Source: Drosophila pseudoobscura
Lineage: Eukaryota > Arthropoda > Insecta > Diptera > Drosophilidae
Direction: 5' to 3'
DNA: 64,000 bases
Assembly (NCBI RefSeq): GCF_009870125.1
Contig: NC_046679.1
Location: 26,846,001-26,910,000, forward strand
The position numbers were made by a program, and so were the translations under genes. The notes beneath the pieces are model-generated. The model was not told the origin of the DNA. It searched no databases and was given only the letters and a program-made list of their open reading frames with translations. Below are positions 51,301-62,057 of this stretch, piece by piece. Position 1 is the first letter of the stretch. Each line of letters opens with the position of its first letter.

Positions 51301-54300
51301 CCACATAAATCACGTTCCAATGGCCCAAAATATTGGCCAGACGTGCTGGCATTCGCTGGCATTACACTCCACTCCCGTTCCAGCCAAAACTAGGGATCGT
51401 CCATAGACTGGTCAACTACTTTCTCAGGGCGGCTCTCCTAGTGAGACGCGACGTGCGAACTGTGCAACGGACGGTGGCTAACTGACTCGTACTCGGACTG
51501 GGACCCGGACTCTAGTTCTGATGCTATGCTCCGAGCATCGGGGCGACCGGCGTTGCCTTAAAGGCAGTCCAGTCCCACCGACTACCGAAAATAAAGCTTC
51601 CACTTGTTTGTTTTGTGTTTTGTTTTATAATTAACAGCAAAGACAAAAGGAATACGGAATGGAAGAGAGGGAGAGAGACCGCCAGTGGGAATACCCTCAC
51701 AGAAGGCACAAGGCGAATGGAGGGAAATGCTTCGAACAAATCGAAAGTGAAAACAGCAATACCTTCTCATCAAAGGGGCCTAAGAGGTACCCAATAAAAT
51801 GGTATTTACACGTCCATTGATCGACTCATTGGACTCGAACGAGAAACGCTCTCTCGATCACCTGCTGCTGGTGGGCAAACAGATCTCTCGTACTCGTACT
51901 CGTACTCATAAAGAAGACAGCCCTGCCTGCAGGTGACAGCTGAATGCCAGACCCTCGCGAACTGGCCCTCCGCCCATCTCCCGTTCCACGGGCGATATGG
52001 TATTTGCCTTCAGTTTAGTCGATCCAAGTATTATCAAGTGATATTCGTCGGAAGATATGCAAATTCCCCCGCAAGGCGTGCTCAAGGTTTTCTCTGCCAA
52101 ATCGAGGACTGGTTGTGTGGTTCGGAGGCCTTGGCATATTTCACTTGAATTATGGGAATCGTACTAATCGCATACGAGGCTTGCTGGCATTAAATTCCAA
52201 ATAAAACAATCGTTTTTTAAGTGATAAAATATATTTATCTGCTGTTCTTATTGTATTTCCTGCGGGCAAGCGTACTGTGAATTAATAGGGAGTACAATTG
52301 TGTTTCTAGTCGAAGCTTCTGTTCGTGCTTTAACACGACACTTACCGTTGCTCTAATCGGTCTGCACTGCAGTCCCCTCCCAGCATTCGTAAACATATCT
52401 TATCTGCTCGGAGTGTAACTGTTAAACAAGAATGCATGTAAGAAGGCTGGGCTGCATCGCGAGAGAGCGCGAGAGGCGATCTCTAGAGCGGGAGAGAGCG
52501 GTCGTCAGGGAGAGCCTACCGACGCCGGTGAGAAGACTCTCGAAAAAGTTTCACTTAATGAAGCTTATCTCTAGAACAAACTCCTGTCCCTCCAAGGGAG
52601 CTTTTAGTACAACAAGAATATCCCCTTTTGGAAAAGCTCCATCCGCACATCGGAATAGACAGGTCTCCAACCCGATAACTCTGTTAAAAGCTCCCAGGAA
52701 AAGCTTTTCTTTTAAGCGCAAAACTCACCTCAGCCGGTTGTGGCGCCAAGGATGTTTGCTTTTCCCAGGATACTCACGGATCTACCATAACACGGCGAAA
52801 AGGAACGTCAGGACTTAGCACGCATTAAATAACATCAAAATAAACAAACAATTTTCGCAGACAATTGCTTCGAGGTCCTGCCGCTAAACAGCCGCAACAA
52901 ATTGTGGTTAAAGCAAAGCGAAGTATGACGTAGATTGAAGTGGGTATGGGATGGGATAGTATGGGGTGGGAGGTGGGATTATCCTAGCGGAAAAGTATTC
53001 TGCCGCGTGGCTCGTGTGCCGCTTCAGAGAGATTCATCGAATGGATTTGCTCTGGTTTGAATGCCAAACGCTAATCGATAGAAACCAGACAAAGGTCCTT
53101 CTTGGGCTGTGCGTCAGGCCGGGCCAGGGCAGGGTGGGTGGCCTGTGGGCCGTGGGCTGTCGTCTGTGGATGATGGGTGAATGGGTGCTCTACCAGCTCT
53201 TGACACTATCAATCTGTTTTCTGTGCATTTGTTTGTTTGCTTTTTTTGTGTGTGAGAACGAACTGTGTTTGATTCAATTATCACGACATGAATGCTTCTG
53301 AGATCCTGAGATAATCAATGGAAATATCTTTGGAAAATACGAACATAGTACCACCGATTAGGAGTGCACTTTGTGCCATGGTTACTGGTTCCAGGAGTGT
53401 TACTTTTTCTTGTACTATTTTTGATTTCTTAAAGATTACTTGTTAATTTTAAATACAACTTTTTAATCTTTTCGATTATCATAATAGAAATACACCATTT
53501 CAAAGTGCGAAATTGGATTGGTTTTTAATCTTAAAAGTGACGTAGAATACGTGTTTACTAAATAGATTGAAAGATGGATTGTACTTCTATATTGATTCAA
53601 GGGGAGGTTCCCGTTCTGCGGCCCAAACAATGGCTTCTATTTCAGGAATTTTTTTACGACACAAAATAAAGTATTCTTTAAAAAGTTTTTGGTAGGTTTT
53701 AATGGTTATTGAAAGAAGTAATTGATTAAATTTTGTTCTTAAACAAATATTTTATAATGGCGTCTCCAGCTTCCGCCAAAGAAGCCTCTCCTGGCAAGAG
53801 AGAACCCTTGAAACTTTCTTCTATTCCCAGAATACCCCAGTAACTCTGCTGTGCATTTCAGTTATCGCCTCTAGCTATGGCCTTCCTTAAAGCCACTTCT
53901 TCCCACAAAGCTTCTCTCCGAATTAGCCTTCCAGCCAACTCTTTGCGAGCCTCCCTTCCAAATTAACATGTTCGGTTTGGCTTAGGCTTTAAGAACTCTT
54001 CAAAAATGACGCACAAATATGCAAATCAAATGAGAGTTGCATACACACATTGTATATTTGATTTATTTTATGGTTTTCCCACAGTCAGGTCAGGTCAGAT
54101 CTCGGCGATTAGCGTCTCCTTCGTTGCGCACTCGTTTGAAATGCGATAATTTAATTGTGGCCCAATGACAAGTCCGAACCACATTCTAAACATCAATCCA
54201 TACGCACAAAAAAAGGGGTTGGGACGGGAGTAGCCGTACCCGTACCCGTACCCGTCCTCTATAGGGCGGTTTTCCTGCCAGCGATTCCGAAAAGTTAAAT

Positions 54301-55794
54301 TAACAATCGTGTTTACATTGGTTTGTAACAAGATTTCACTTAAGGATGTCAGCTTTTGTCCCGCCACCACACTCGCATTCCTATCTGCTGCTCAATCGGT
54401 ACGGTTCATGGGTACCTCTGGATCGTGTTCCGGGCACTTACCCTCCATCAAAACTGATTACTGTCATCACGGATGGACGCAAGGTCCGGGAGGGTGCCGG
54501 GGGTACTGCGGAGTGTGCGCCGACGCGTGCTACAAGCAAATTTGTCTGGTAATGAAAAGGTTTGCGCATCCGCCCTGACATATTGCCGCGTCGTCCCTTT
54601 GTTCGATTCGATTCTACGACTGCTCGGGATTTTCGCGCCTCGGGTTAGGGCACGCGACCAGGTCGTCCGACTGGGCGGGCCATCGCTGGCTGAGATTCGG
54701 CGAGCACTTGGTCCCCGACGTAGCTAATTTACGCGTAAACCAAAACATCAAATAAACATAATTCAATTTCAACAATTGCCCCGTGCGTGACTGGTGTTGA
54801 CAAAGGCTCTGCGGCTGCTTCGAGTGGTTCCTGATCCTGTTCTCGTTTCTCCTTCTGCTGGGGGGTTCGTTCTGGTTCTGGTTCGGGTTCGGGTTTCTGG
54901 TTAAGTTAAATGATCCGTGAAATGTAGAGCATTGACTGCTATCTCCCATGGGTGTGTAATTGTCCTGATCCCGTGGGAATGGAATCCGACTCCAGTTGCT
55001 CTCCGATCAACAGGTTCGATGGCTGGCGGCCCCTATAAAGAGCTCTCATTACTGACAGACTTCCTTCCCGATTGTCCATCTCCCATATGGCTGTGCTCTC
55101 CCCTTATTTCAATTGGGCCTGCGATGGGGTTAGGTCTCTGCTGTCTTCTTGCTCTCTCCATCTCCAGCTCTCCACGGATAAAACATGGCGGTTGCCTGCT
55201 GTGCGAAATATAATGGCAAAATGTCAAAAACAGGTGACGGGAAGCACAAAAGCTAAAGCTACAGCCGAAAGGGGAGTGGCACAAATGGGGAGGGCATCGG
55301 CTAGGGCGACTAAGAGATGCGCTACAGTACAGAGAGAAGAAGGAGAGATATTTGTGGCCATTTCAAGACCTTCTATTGAAGATTATAGAAACCTGCCAGA
55401 GCCTTTATCAATGCTAAGAAAATTCCAAGAAAATAAAATCTTACAAGCTATAGTTTCTCTTTCAAGTATTGTATACATTCCCCTGACATCTCCCCATCAT
55501 ATGTGACTCCCCCACAAGTGACGAGAAATCAATTACGATAATTAGCTACCATCTCCGCTACAGATCTAAGGGGTGTCGTTGTAGGGCAGCAGCCAGAGGC
55601 CAGCAGGCTGAACGACTTTCCCACACACTCAGCATCGCATCCGAAGCACCCTGTACTTGTGAAACTCCGCCCACCCGGTTGAGGGCGCCGCACGGCGAAT
55701 GGCTGCCGAGGATGCTGAATGCTTAGGGGTGGATTTGCGGGTCCTGTCCTGCCTGGGCAGAGTTGCGGCATTTCCAATTGGATTCTGTGGCAAC

Positions 55795-55829
55795 TATAAA
55801 AGGCTCGCAATTCCCGGGAGACGGACTCA
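55795..55829 (+). promoter_or_regulatory. TATA box and initiator of Fer2
   Basis: TATAAAA at 55795-55801, in ACTATAAAAGG, is followed by TCATTA with A+1 at 55829, 34 bases away. This predicts a 5' UTR of about 130 bases before the Fer2 ATG at 55961. Confidence 0.65.
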
Positions 55830-55960
55830 TTAAACATTTAAACTTATTGGACAGCGGAAGTGTCGGGAAAGGTGTCCTGTCCGGGTGAAACGTTAGAAAG
55901 TGGAACTCCTCAGAACCCATCTTGAAGTGTAGTGAAGTTTTCTCGGAAAATTCAAGAAAA

Positions 55961-57365
55961 ATGTCGCGTAATCAATTGCCAGATTCGTCTTCATCACCGC
56001 CAATAAGGTGAGAGAAGGGGTCCTGTCCTATCCCCGAAAACGCTGCATTTTCTTGGCCTTTTTTAGAAGAAAACTATTAAAACTTTTTCAATTAAAAGTT
56101 CATAAAGTTTAATCAATCCAAAAATCTTCTAAGAACTGGCATGTTTTTGGACCCTTGCAAGCTTAGTTTTCGGGTAACCTCCCGAAACTTTGTTCTTGCC
56201 GACGGCATCTCCATTTCAAATACAACTCTTGATCCTTCCAAACCCTAACCCTTCGTTGTACTCCCTAGCCACATGCCGTTCCACAACTTTGACGATGATC
56301 TGATCAACGATCTGCCCTCCTGCATCTATGCGGGCCAGCATCAGGGTGGCAACCATGGGGGTGGCGGAGGTGCCGGCGGGTCAGGTGGCGGCGGCAGCTC
56401 TGGACTGCGCCTCAACTCGAACAATCTGCGGCACATCCAGCAGCACTATATGCAACACGGAGGAGGTACATAGGACTGAAAGAAACCTAAAGAAATAATG
56501 TCGAAAAAGTACTATATAAATCTGTTGGATTTCGTAGAGAACCTCTTGGACTCGTCGACCAATCCCATGGGTGTGCATCAGTCGAATAGTGCCACGCCCT
56601 TGATGTGCAATAGTCCCAGTGCCAGCAGCAGTGGCGGAGGCCCTGGAGGATCTGGAGCCCCAGGAGGATCAGGCGGAGGGGGAGGAGGAGGCGGCTCCAA
56701 TCCCAACTACGGCTCGGTGGGTGCCACAGCCGCCTCCAGCTACAAAATGCAGCGACAGGCGGCCAATGTGCGAGAAAGGAAACGCATCCAGAGGTCCGCA
56801 CCAACTGGGTACACCAAATGGTCTTTTCCATTTTAAAAACATTACTCTGCCTAAAGCATCCCGAGCCAGCAATGGTCGACTAACAAGCGTCATTTCCTCT
56901 ACCTTCTTTTCTTTTCTCTACTTTCTTTGACCTCTCGTTGCGCTTTGCAGTAGCATCAATTCGGCCTTCGATGAGCTGAGGGTCCATGTGCCCACATTTC
57001 CGTACGAGAAGCGATTGAGCAAGATCGATACGCTCCGGCTGGCCATTGCCTACATATCCCTGCTGCGAGAGGTGCTGCAGACCGACTATGATCCTCTTAC
57101 CTACGTGGAGAAGTGTCTTCGTGGAGAGATCAAGGCGGATCGGGCCAATTGGAATACAAGTGGTGGGCTGATGACAGGATACTTTAGAGAGGAAAGATGG
57201 CTCTTTAACTGGGATATTCGTGTGCTTTTTTCCATAGATCTCACGGCACGTCTCTCGTGGATCAATTGGGAGAACCTGGGCGTCCATCCTGGACGGCGTA
57301 CCCTGCTCACCTCGCTGGCTCTGTCCTCGGAGCCCATGTGTGGTGCTCACTGCGGCATGCCATGA
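55961..57365 (+). CDS. Fer2: Fer2 (48 related 2), PTF1A-like bHLH transcription factor
   Basis: Nuclear basic helix-loop-helix factor of the p48/PTF1A family. In D. melanogaster Fer2 is needed for dopaminergic neurons and some clock neurons (established knowledge). Exons 55961-56007, 56269-56465, 56538-56793, 56951-57162 and 57238-57365 join in phases 2, 1, 2, 1 for 279 residues. There are Gly-rich stretches at about residues 42-61 and 114-134. The basic region [12 protein letters not shown] is at about 153-164, then helix 1 ([15 protein letters not shown]), loop, and helix 2 ([22 protein letters not shown]). The C-terminal [15 protein letters not shown] is typical of this subfamily. The exon 3 donor (AG|GTCCGC) is weak, but the join restores the bHLH exactly. 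The 75-base fourth intron is a multiple of three without a stop, so its retention would insert 25 residues. Fer2 from memory lies at 89B, matching the neighbours. Confidence 0.93.
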
Positions 57366-58451
57366 ATGGGATGGTGTCCAGATTAGCCAAGCTAACTCTG
57401 GAATCGATTGCTAAAAGCATTAACTCCAAGTTCGTCCCCTCCAAAAGTCTTCCCTCTTATGATTTAGTTAAAGACTGGCTAGGATTTCTACAGTTACTAA
57501 CAATAAGCAATAGTAATATATTTTTATTTTGAAAAGCATCCAAAGACACAAGACCCCACAAAACCATCGAAGCACCTTTCCCCCCACCCAGCTGGGAGAG
57601 GGGGGAATAGTTGTTGGGTTCGATGGCGGCTGCTGCTGCTGCAGTGTGTGTGGGGGGTGGGGGTTGGTTTTATCAATTACAAATCAATTCCTCAAATCAT
57701 ATTTCAGGATATATATGTAGTATCAGATCAGTTGTAAATAGTGAGTATTCTACGAAAACGAAGACCGTACACAGACCGGACAACGATTCGTGGCTAACAG
57801 ACATACACATACACATATACATATACAGTTAGGCAACTATGTAACAACTTTAAAAGCATTTTATATAAAAGTTCCACACACTACACACGTGCGGTGTGTT
57901 AATCTAGACGTAGACATAGACATAGACATATACATATTATATATAGCTCTCCTCCTAACCATCGTACATATACTCGTACTCAAAAATAAATACTCTTTTG
58001 ATCAACAGACACAAAGAACTAAGAACACAAAATGTTGTCGTATGTTGGATAAGCTTGATGGATGGATTGATTGTTGTGTGAAATGCGCGTTTGTGAATTT
58101 GGTAATACATGCTATAACTTGGTGTTCACATGTATGCGGAAGATATCATCTAGACTCTAGAGACTTTGTTTTTTGGCTACTACTCCTACTGCTGGCGTTT
58201 TTCGTTCCGATTTGGTAACATGGGTTTTTTTGTTTTGATTTGATTTCGTTGGCTAATACTCGAATCGCTTTTTGGCTTCAATGATAATACAGGCACACCT
58301 ACATTATATGGTACTATACCCAATGACACATTTAAACGACTACGCTCCTAATAATTGAATTTTTCGATTGCTTCTCCAATTTGGTATTTGGTTTTGTTGC
58401 TTGTTTGATCTAATATTTGATCTGCTGGTCGTAACTCCTCTGCTATCAATC
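57366..58451. other. Convergent 3' spacer between Fer2 and the TBC gene
   Basis: Presumably the two 3' UTRs. It contains a G-rich GTGTGGGGGGTGGGGG tract near 57648-57664 and GACATA repeats near 57910-57935. No gene seen. Confidence 0.6.
57985..57990 (+). terminator. Possible Fer2 poly(A) signal
   Basis: AATAAA about 620 bases after the Fer2 stop, in AT-rich sequence, before the convergent TBC gene. Other weaker candidates exist. Confidence 0.35.
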
Positions 58452-59570
58452 TTAAGCAGGATTCAGCACTGCCACCTTCCGCAGGCTCTCCAGTTCGCTG
58501 CGTTTCAAGCGTAATGCAAACATCGACTCTATGAAGCCATGACAGTCCGTCACAATGCTGTCCTGGATCATGATGTCGCGAAAGTGTGTGGCCAAGGCGG
58601 CAATATCGTCGCAGGCCAGTATGCTGGTCTTGTGGGTGACAAACATGGCCAAAGCGGCACGGAAAACAATCTTGTAGCCTTCGGCAAACACACAATCCCA
58701 GATGCGCAGCACCGTCTCCACCGGCAGCACCTCGGCAAATATGCAGATGAACCACTTGCTGGCTATAACAGGATAGGGAAGACCTGAAAAGGGACAAAGG
58801 GTGAGATATGAAAGGAAACCCTGATGGGAGAACACTCACCCAAATTGTCCACATGCCGATTGACAGCGGGAAAGCGCCTAATCACCAGCTCGCGAAAGAC
58901 AGCGAGGTCCCTTAGCAGATTGGCCATGTTGTGCGAGTGATACTGTGGCACAATATTCTCCACGATATGCTTGAGCAGCCAGAAGGACTTCTCCTCGTCC
59001 TCGGTGACGATGAGCAGCAGCCCGGCTATGTAGTTGAGGCCCTGGCAGTAGCCCACATCTCGATTGTGGTGGGCATAGGCGATAAGGATGTTGTACAGGC
59101 GCTGCTTCTTCGTGTCGAAGTGGATATTGTCGGGAAACGTACGAGGTAGATCGATTGATATGGAATCGCTGATTTCCTTGTCAAAGGTTTCGGTGTTCAA
59201 GAGACTGCGGTACAGATTGGGCGCCCGCTTTTGTTCGGCTGCGGCGCCGGATATCTTCATCCAAACATCGGGACGGTAGGGGCCCGGTATCCCCTTTCGA
59301 ATATAACGCTTCAGTTTAGCATCCACCTGGCTGAGATCTGGGTTCTGCTGCAGTATGGCCTCCCATTTCATGCGACGGCGTGTCAGCGTCTTCAGGTAGC
59401 CGTCCATGAACTTGGAATAGTTATTGTAGTCGAAGTTTTGGCCACGTTTGAAGCCATACTCGTCCACATCGCTAAAAAGACCAAAATGAGTGTGAGGCTG
59501 AATACAGATTCAGTGAAGCGTGCTGTCCGCTTTGGACTCACCTGAACTTTGAACTTGTGGTAGCATCCAT
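58452..59570 (-). CDS. CG5916: TBC-domain RabGAP, GRTP1-like
   Basis: Rab GTPase-activating protein of the growth-hormone-regulated TBC protein 1 type, cytosolic; its Rab target is unknown. Exons 59542-59570 (starting MDATTSSKF), 58840-59471 and 58452-58783 join in phases 2 and 1 for 330 residues, standard for the family. After a short lead containing FDYNNYSKFM the TBC domain begins with KGIPGPYRPDVW near residues 70-80. Motif B, SIDLPRTFP, supplies the catalytic Arg finger at about residue 120. Motif C, GYCQGLNYIAG, supplies the Gln finger at about 153. Helical C-terminal parts (LPYPVIASKWFICIFAEVLP, RIWDCVFAEG) complete the fold. Both catalytic residues are present, so activity is expected. 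The symbol is from memory of the 89B gene set and is less certain than the family. Confidence 0.93.
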
Positions 59571-60247
59571 AAGAACTAATGACTAGATTTTGTATTGCTC
59601 ACGTTTGTTGGTCGTTCGTTGGTCTTTTTTCTTGTTTTTTTTTATAAGGGTTCTGCTGCGTCAGTCAATCGGCGTTGGCTGTGGCATGGCCCCAAAATTG
59701 CTTTTTGGTATTCAGCGCACGTTGCTCGGTTACGTCGCTGCCGCTAGCGCTGCTTCCGCTGCTGCAACTGCAACATTCAATTGGGTTAAAGGTCATTAAA
59801 CATTACTTGCCACAAAGCCCTTCATTTATTTTTAAGTAACTTTTAGCCTTGCCAATCGCCCACCTACCTACACACTCTGATCCGATGTCCTTGAACGCTG
59901 TGGGGTGGCCTTTTGTGTGTGCGCCCACTCGTGCTGCCTCTGCTGCTGCTACTGCGCTGCCTCTGCCTCTGCTGTGGTAGGCGTTTTAGCGCGCCTCTTC
60001 ACTGATAACATTTACCTCGCGCCACAGGAGTGAGGGGCCGGATCGGGGGACACAGGTACAGGCACAGGTGTCGCGGAGCACGTCTCGGGTGCCAGCGGCG
60101 TGCTTTCGGTAACTGGTGATTGGTGCGTTTGGAGCTGCCACTATTGATTTCATTGAAGATTTATGTGCCACTTTGATAATGGCTTAAACTAACTAAGATA
60201 ATTGATGTTTTTAACGCGAGAGCGAGACCAGCAGCAGCGACCCTCAG

Positions 60248-60270
60248 AAATATACTGCAAATATACTAAA
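60248..60270 (-). promoter_or_regulatory. Motif 6-like pair, probable promoter of the TBC gene
   Basis: On the minus strand TAGTATATTTGCAGTATATT matches the Drosophila core motif 6 (KTYRGTATWTTT) about 680 bases before the TBC gene ATG. It is the first such cluster facing that gene. Confidence 0.4.
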
Positions 60271-60497
60271 TATATAAATATTTACGTATTAACTACACGC
60301 TAACTACTCATTTGCTTTATACAACTACACTTTCATGTAATTACCAAAAGCGACACCTGAAGGGGAAATTTGTACGTTCAAAAATTGTTGGCCTTTTTTT
60401 CCATATAAGCCCCATGGAAGCGCCAGTGTGAAAAACCTCCGTTATCCACTTTTTGACATGACTTTTTTCCGACATTTTTGAAAAAATTGAGATTTTT

Positions 60498-60644
60498 ATG
60501 GCCAACGATCAGGAATTCGATGCTGATCACGAATTATTATTCGATGAGACCTGGGAAACGACTTTAAATGGCAATTCTACACGATTTCTACATTGGTGCA
60601 TTGGACAAAATACTAGAAAACACCGTGAAAAGTATAAAATTTGA
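60498..60644 (+). CDS. Small ORF, 48 codons, unrecognised
   Basis: Begins MANDQEFDADHELLFDETWE and ends RKHREKYKI. It has acidic N-terminal and basic C-terminal halves, with one Cys and two Trp. ATG context is TTTTTATGG, moderate. I recognise no family. It lies between the promoters of two housekeeping genes, so it may be a small gene, a gene remnant, or chance. A GC-poor leader and a sequence resembling reversed motif 1 (CAGTGTGAAA near 60424) precede it. Confidence 0.25.
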   Translation: MANDQEFDADHELLFDETWETTLNGNSTRFLHWCIGQNTRKHREKYKI

Positions 60645-60678
60645 AAGGTGTGTGAGATAGACATGGTGGCAAAAAAAT

Positions 60679-60749
60679 CAGTGTGACCAAAAAATATTTA
60701 TCCATAAAATATACCGTATGACACCCAGAAATATACCAAAATATACCGT
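60679..60749 (-). promoter_or_regulatory. Reversed motif 6 and motif 1 cluster
   Basis: Read on the minus strand, CGGTATATTTTGGTATATTT (motif 6, two overlapping copies) is followed by TTGGTCACACTG (motif 1). This is the order seen at Drosophila housekeeping start sites, facing left, towards the TBC gene. Confidence 0.5.
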
Positions 60750-60989
60750 CTCATTTCTAAATACTCTCTACATGAAATTTTACAAGGTGTGTGGAAAGAA
60801 AGGTGATTTAGCCAAAATACAATAATAGCAAGGACTAAAAACTAGCCAATCTTGAGAAAATTTATTCATCAACGGCGTAAAACTATATGGGCAAAGCTGA
60901 GAGATCTAAATGGCTAGTAATATTCGACAGAACATTAAAATTGAGGAATATGTATAATATAACTTCAGTTCGTCAGTATACGGTATATC

Positions 60990-61019
60990 TTGGTATATTT
61001 TAACGATAAGGTCACACTG
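60990..61019 (+). promoter_or_regulatory. Motif 6 + motif 1 promoter of the MIC26/27-like gene
   Basis: TTGGTATATTTT (60990-61001) followed by AGGTCACACTG (61009-61019) are close matches to Drosophila core motifs 6 and 1. They lie about 93 bases before the ATG at 61112, as expected for a broad housekeeping promoter. Confidence 0.75.
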
Positions 61020-61111
61020 CACATTACGCAATTCAAAACAACAAAATATTACGAAAACTTTGCGTTTTATACACGCATTAAATACTTTAAGGGATCGACA
61101 AGCACTACAAA

Positions 61112-61871
61112 ATGCTGCGAACAGCTACGATGGGACTCCTGTCAGCCGTGGCGGTAAAGGCGGCTCCAGAGGCGGCTCCCAAAGAGAAAGATCCAAAGAA
61201 GAAGAACGACGAGGACTGCTCACTCGTGTGCCGCCCCAGCGAGCTGCCAATCTACGGCAACCTGCGCAAGACACAGTGAGTAGAGTGCACGGGTCGTCCT
61301 TTTGAAGCCAACGCCAATACCCATACCATGCTTTAGGCCCAAGGAGCCGCGTGAGCATAAAGAGTCGGCGCTGGAAAAGAATCTGGAGACCGGAGTGCGT
61401 GCCGTTCGGGAGGAAGTGCAGGCTGGATATCGGGCGGTGGCGGACCAGGCCGGCATCATCGGCACATACGTGGACACGGCCAAGGCCCATACGCAGCACA
61501 CCCTCGACATCCTGAACGAGCCACAGAACTCGCTCCATCGCAGCGGGGCCATTGTGGTGGGCGGTCTGGCGGGTTTCATCTTCGCCGCCCGCGGGGGCTT
61601 CGTCAAGAAGGTGATCTACACTGGCATTGGCTCCGGAGCGGTGGCCTCCATGTGCTATCCCCGCCAGGCGGAGGACAACTGCCGCGTGGTGCTGCACGAG
61701 GGGCGCAAGATCTTCGCGGTTGCCTACAACTTCATCAAGGGCGTGAAACCCGGCGAGGAGGTGCCAATTGAGCCTATCCAGAAGTTCCCAACCTCGCTGC
61801 AGGACCTCAAGTTCTTGGCCCTGGATCTGATCGATGAGGCCAAGGAGGTGGTCCTTCCCAAGAAGAAGTAG
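61112..61871 (+). CDS. Mic26-27: MICOS complex subunit MIC26/MIC27-like (apolipoprotein O-like)
   Basis: Mitochondrial inner-membrane protein of the MICOS complex, which shapes crista junctions (family knowledge). Exons 61112-61275 and 61337-61871 join in phase 2 for 232 residues. The N-terminus (MLRTATMGLLSAVAVKA) suits a mitochondrial targeting sequence. A Cys pair (CSLVC) and LPIYGNL, a common feature of the family, precede an amphipathic helical part (residues 60-115). Two short hydrophobic segments with glycines, about residues 125-139 and 145-160 (AIVVGGLAGFIFAARGG, VIYTGIGSGAVASMCY), match the family's paired membrane helices. The C-terminus is Lys-rich (VLPKKK). The symbol follows my recollection that the D. 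melanogaster member is CG5903 at 89B; the family call is firm. Confidence 0.93.
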
Positions 61872-62051
61872 ACGCAGAGGCAGGGCCTTGGCTTTAAACG
61901 AACCTAAAATCGAACCGGAAGTGTGACATCGATTCAGGCCATCTCTTCCTGTGGCTTTCCGTCGCTTGAATTCTTTCCGATTTTGTGATCATCAATATAA
62001 TTCTTTACCTCTCTCTCTGCGGAGTACTCCCTCCATGGAGTAGTAGCCACA

Positions 62052-62057
62052 AATAAA
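62052..62057 (+). terminator. Poly(A) signal of the MIC26/27-like gene
   Basis: AATAAA 181 bases after the stop codon, followed by GT-rich sequence (CTGTGTGTGGG) some 60 bases on. Confidence 0.6.

Larger units (their letters stand above)
38402..55790. other. 17 kb region without a supported gene
   Basis: Between the third transporter and Fer2. I find no ORF with a recognisable domain, no tRNA-like sequence and no intact transposon. It should contain the noncoding first exon and promoter of the transporter and probably enhancers of Fer2. Simple repeats: ATG/GAT run near 43355-43372, GGCCTGGTCT repeats at 43846-43882, CAACAG run at 43894-43917, CA tract at 44585-44613, CTG runs at 48260-48330, TG tract near 50781-50800, CCGTAC repeats near 54235-54256. 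A GC-rich ORF island lies at 54346-54727. Confidence 0.55.
59571..61111. other. Intergenic promoter region between divergent TBC and MIC26/27 genes
   Basis: Head-to-head spacer of 1.5 kb. It holds motif 6 sequences on both strands, motif 1 (GGTCACACTG) once forward at 61009 and once reversed at 60679, and a 48-codon plus-strand ORF at 60498. No RNA gene seen. Confidence 0.65.

Noticed and set aside
52432-52818. 128-codon plus-strand ORF rich in Arg and Ser
   Set aside because: Begins in a GAGAGCG low-complexity tract; no domain or supporting structure. Not called.
54095-54370. Minus-strand ORF with GYGYGYGY run
   Set aside because: The run comes from a CCGTAC simple repeat and the rest has no recognisable feature.
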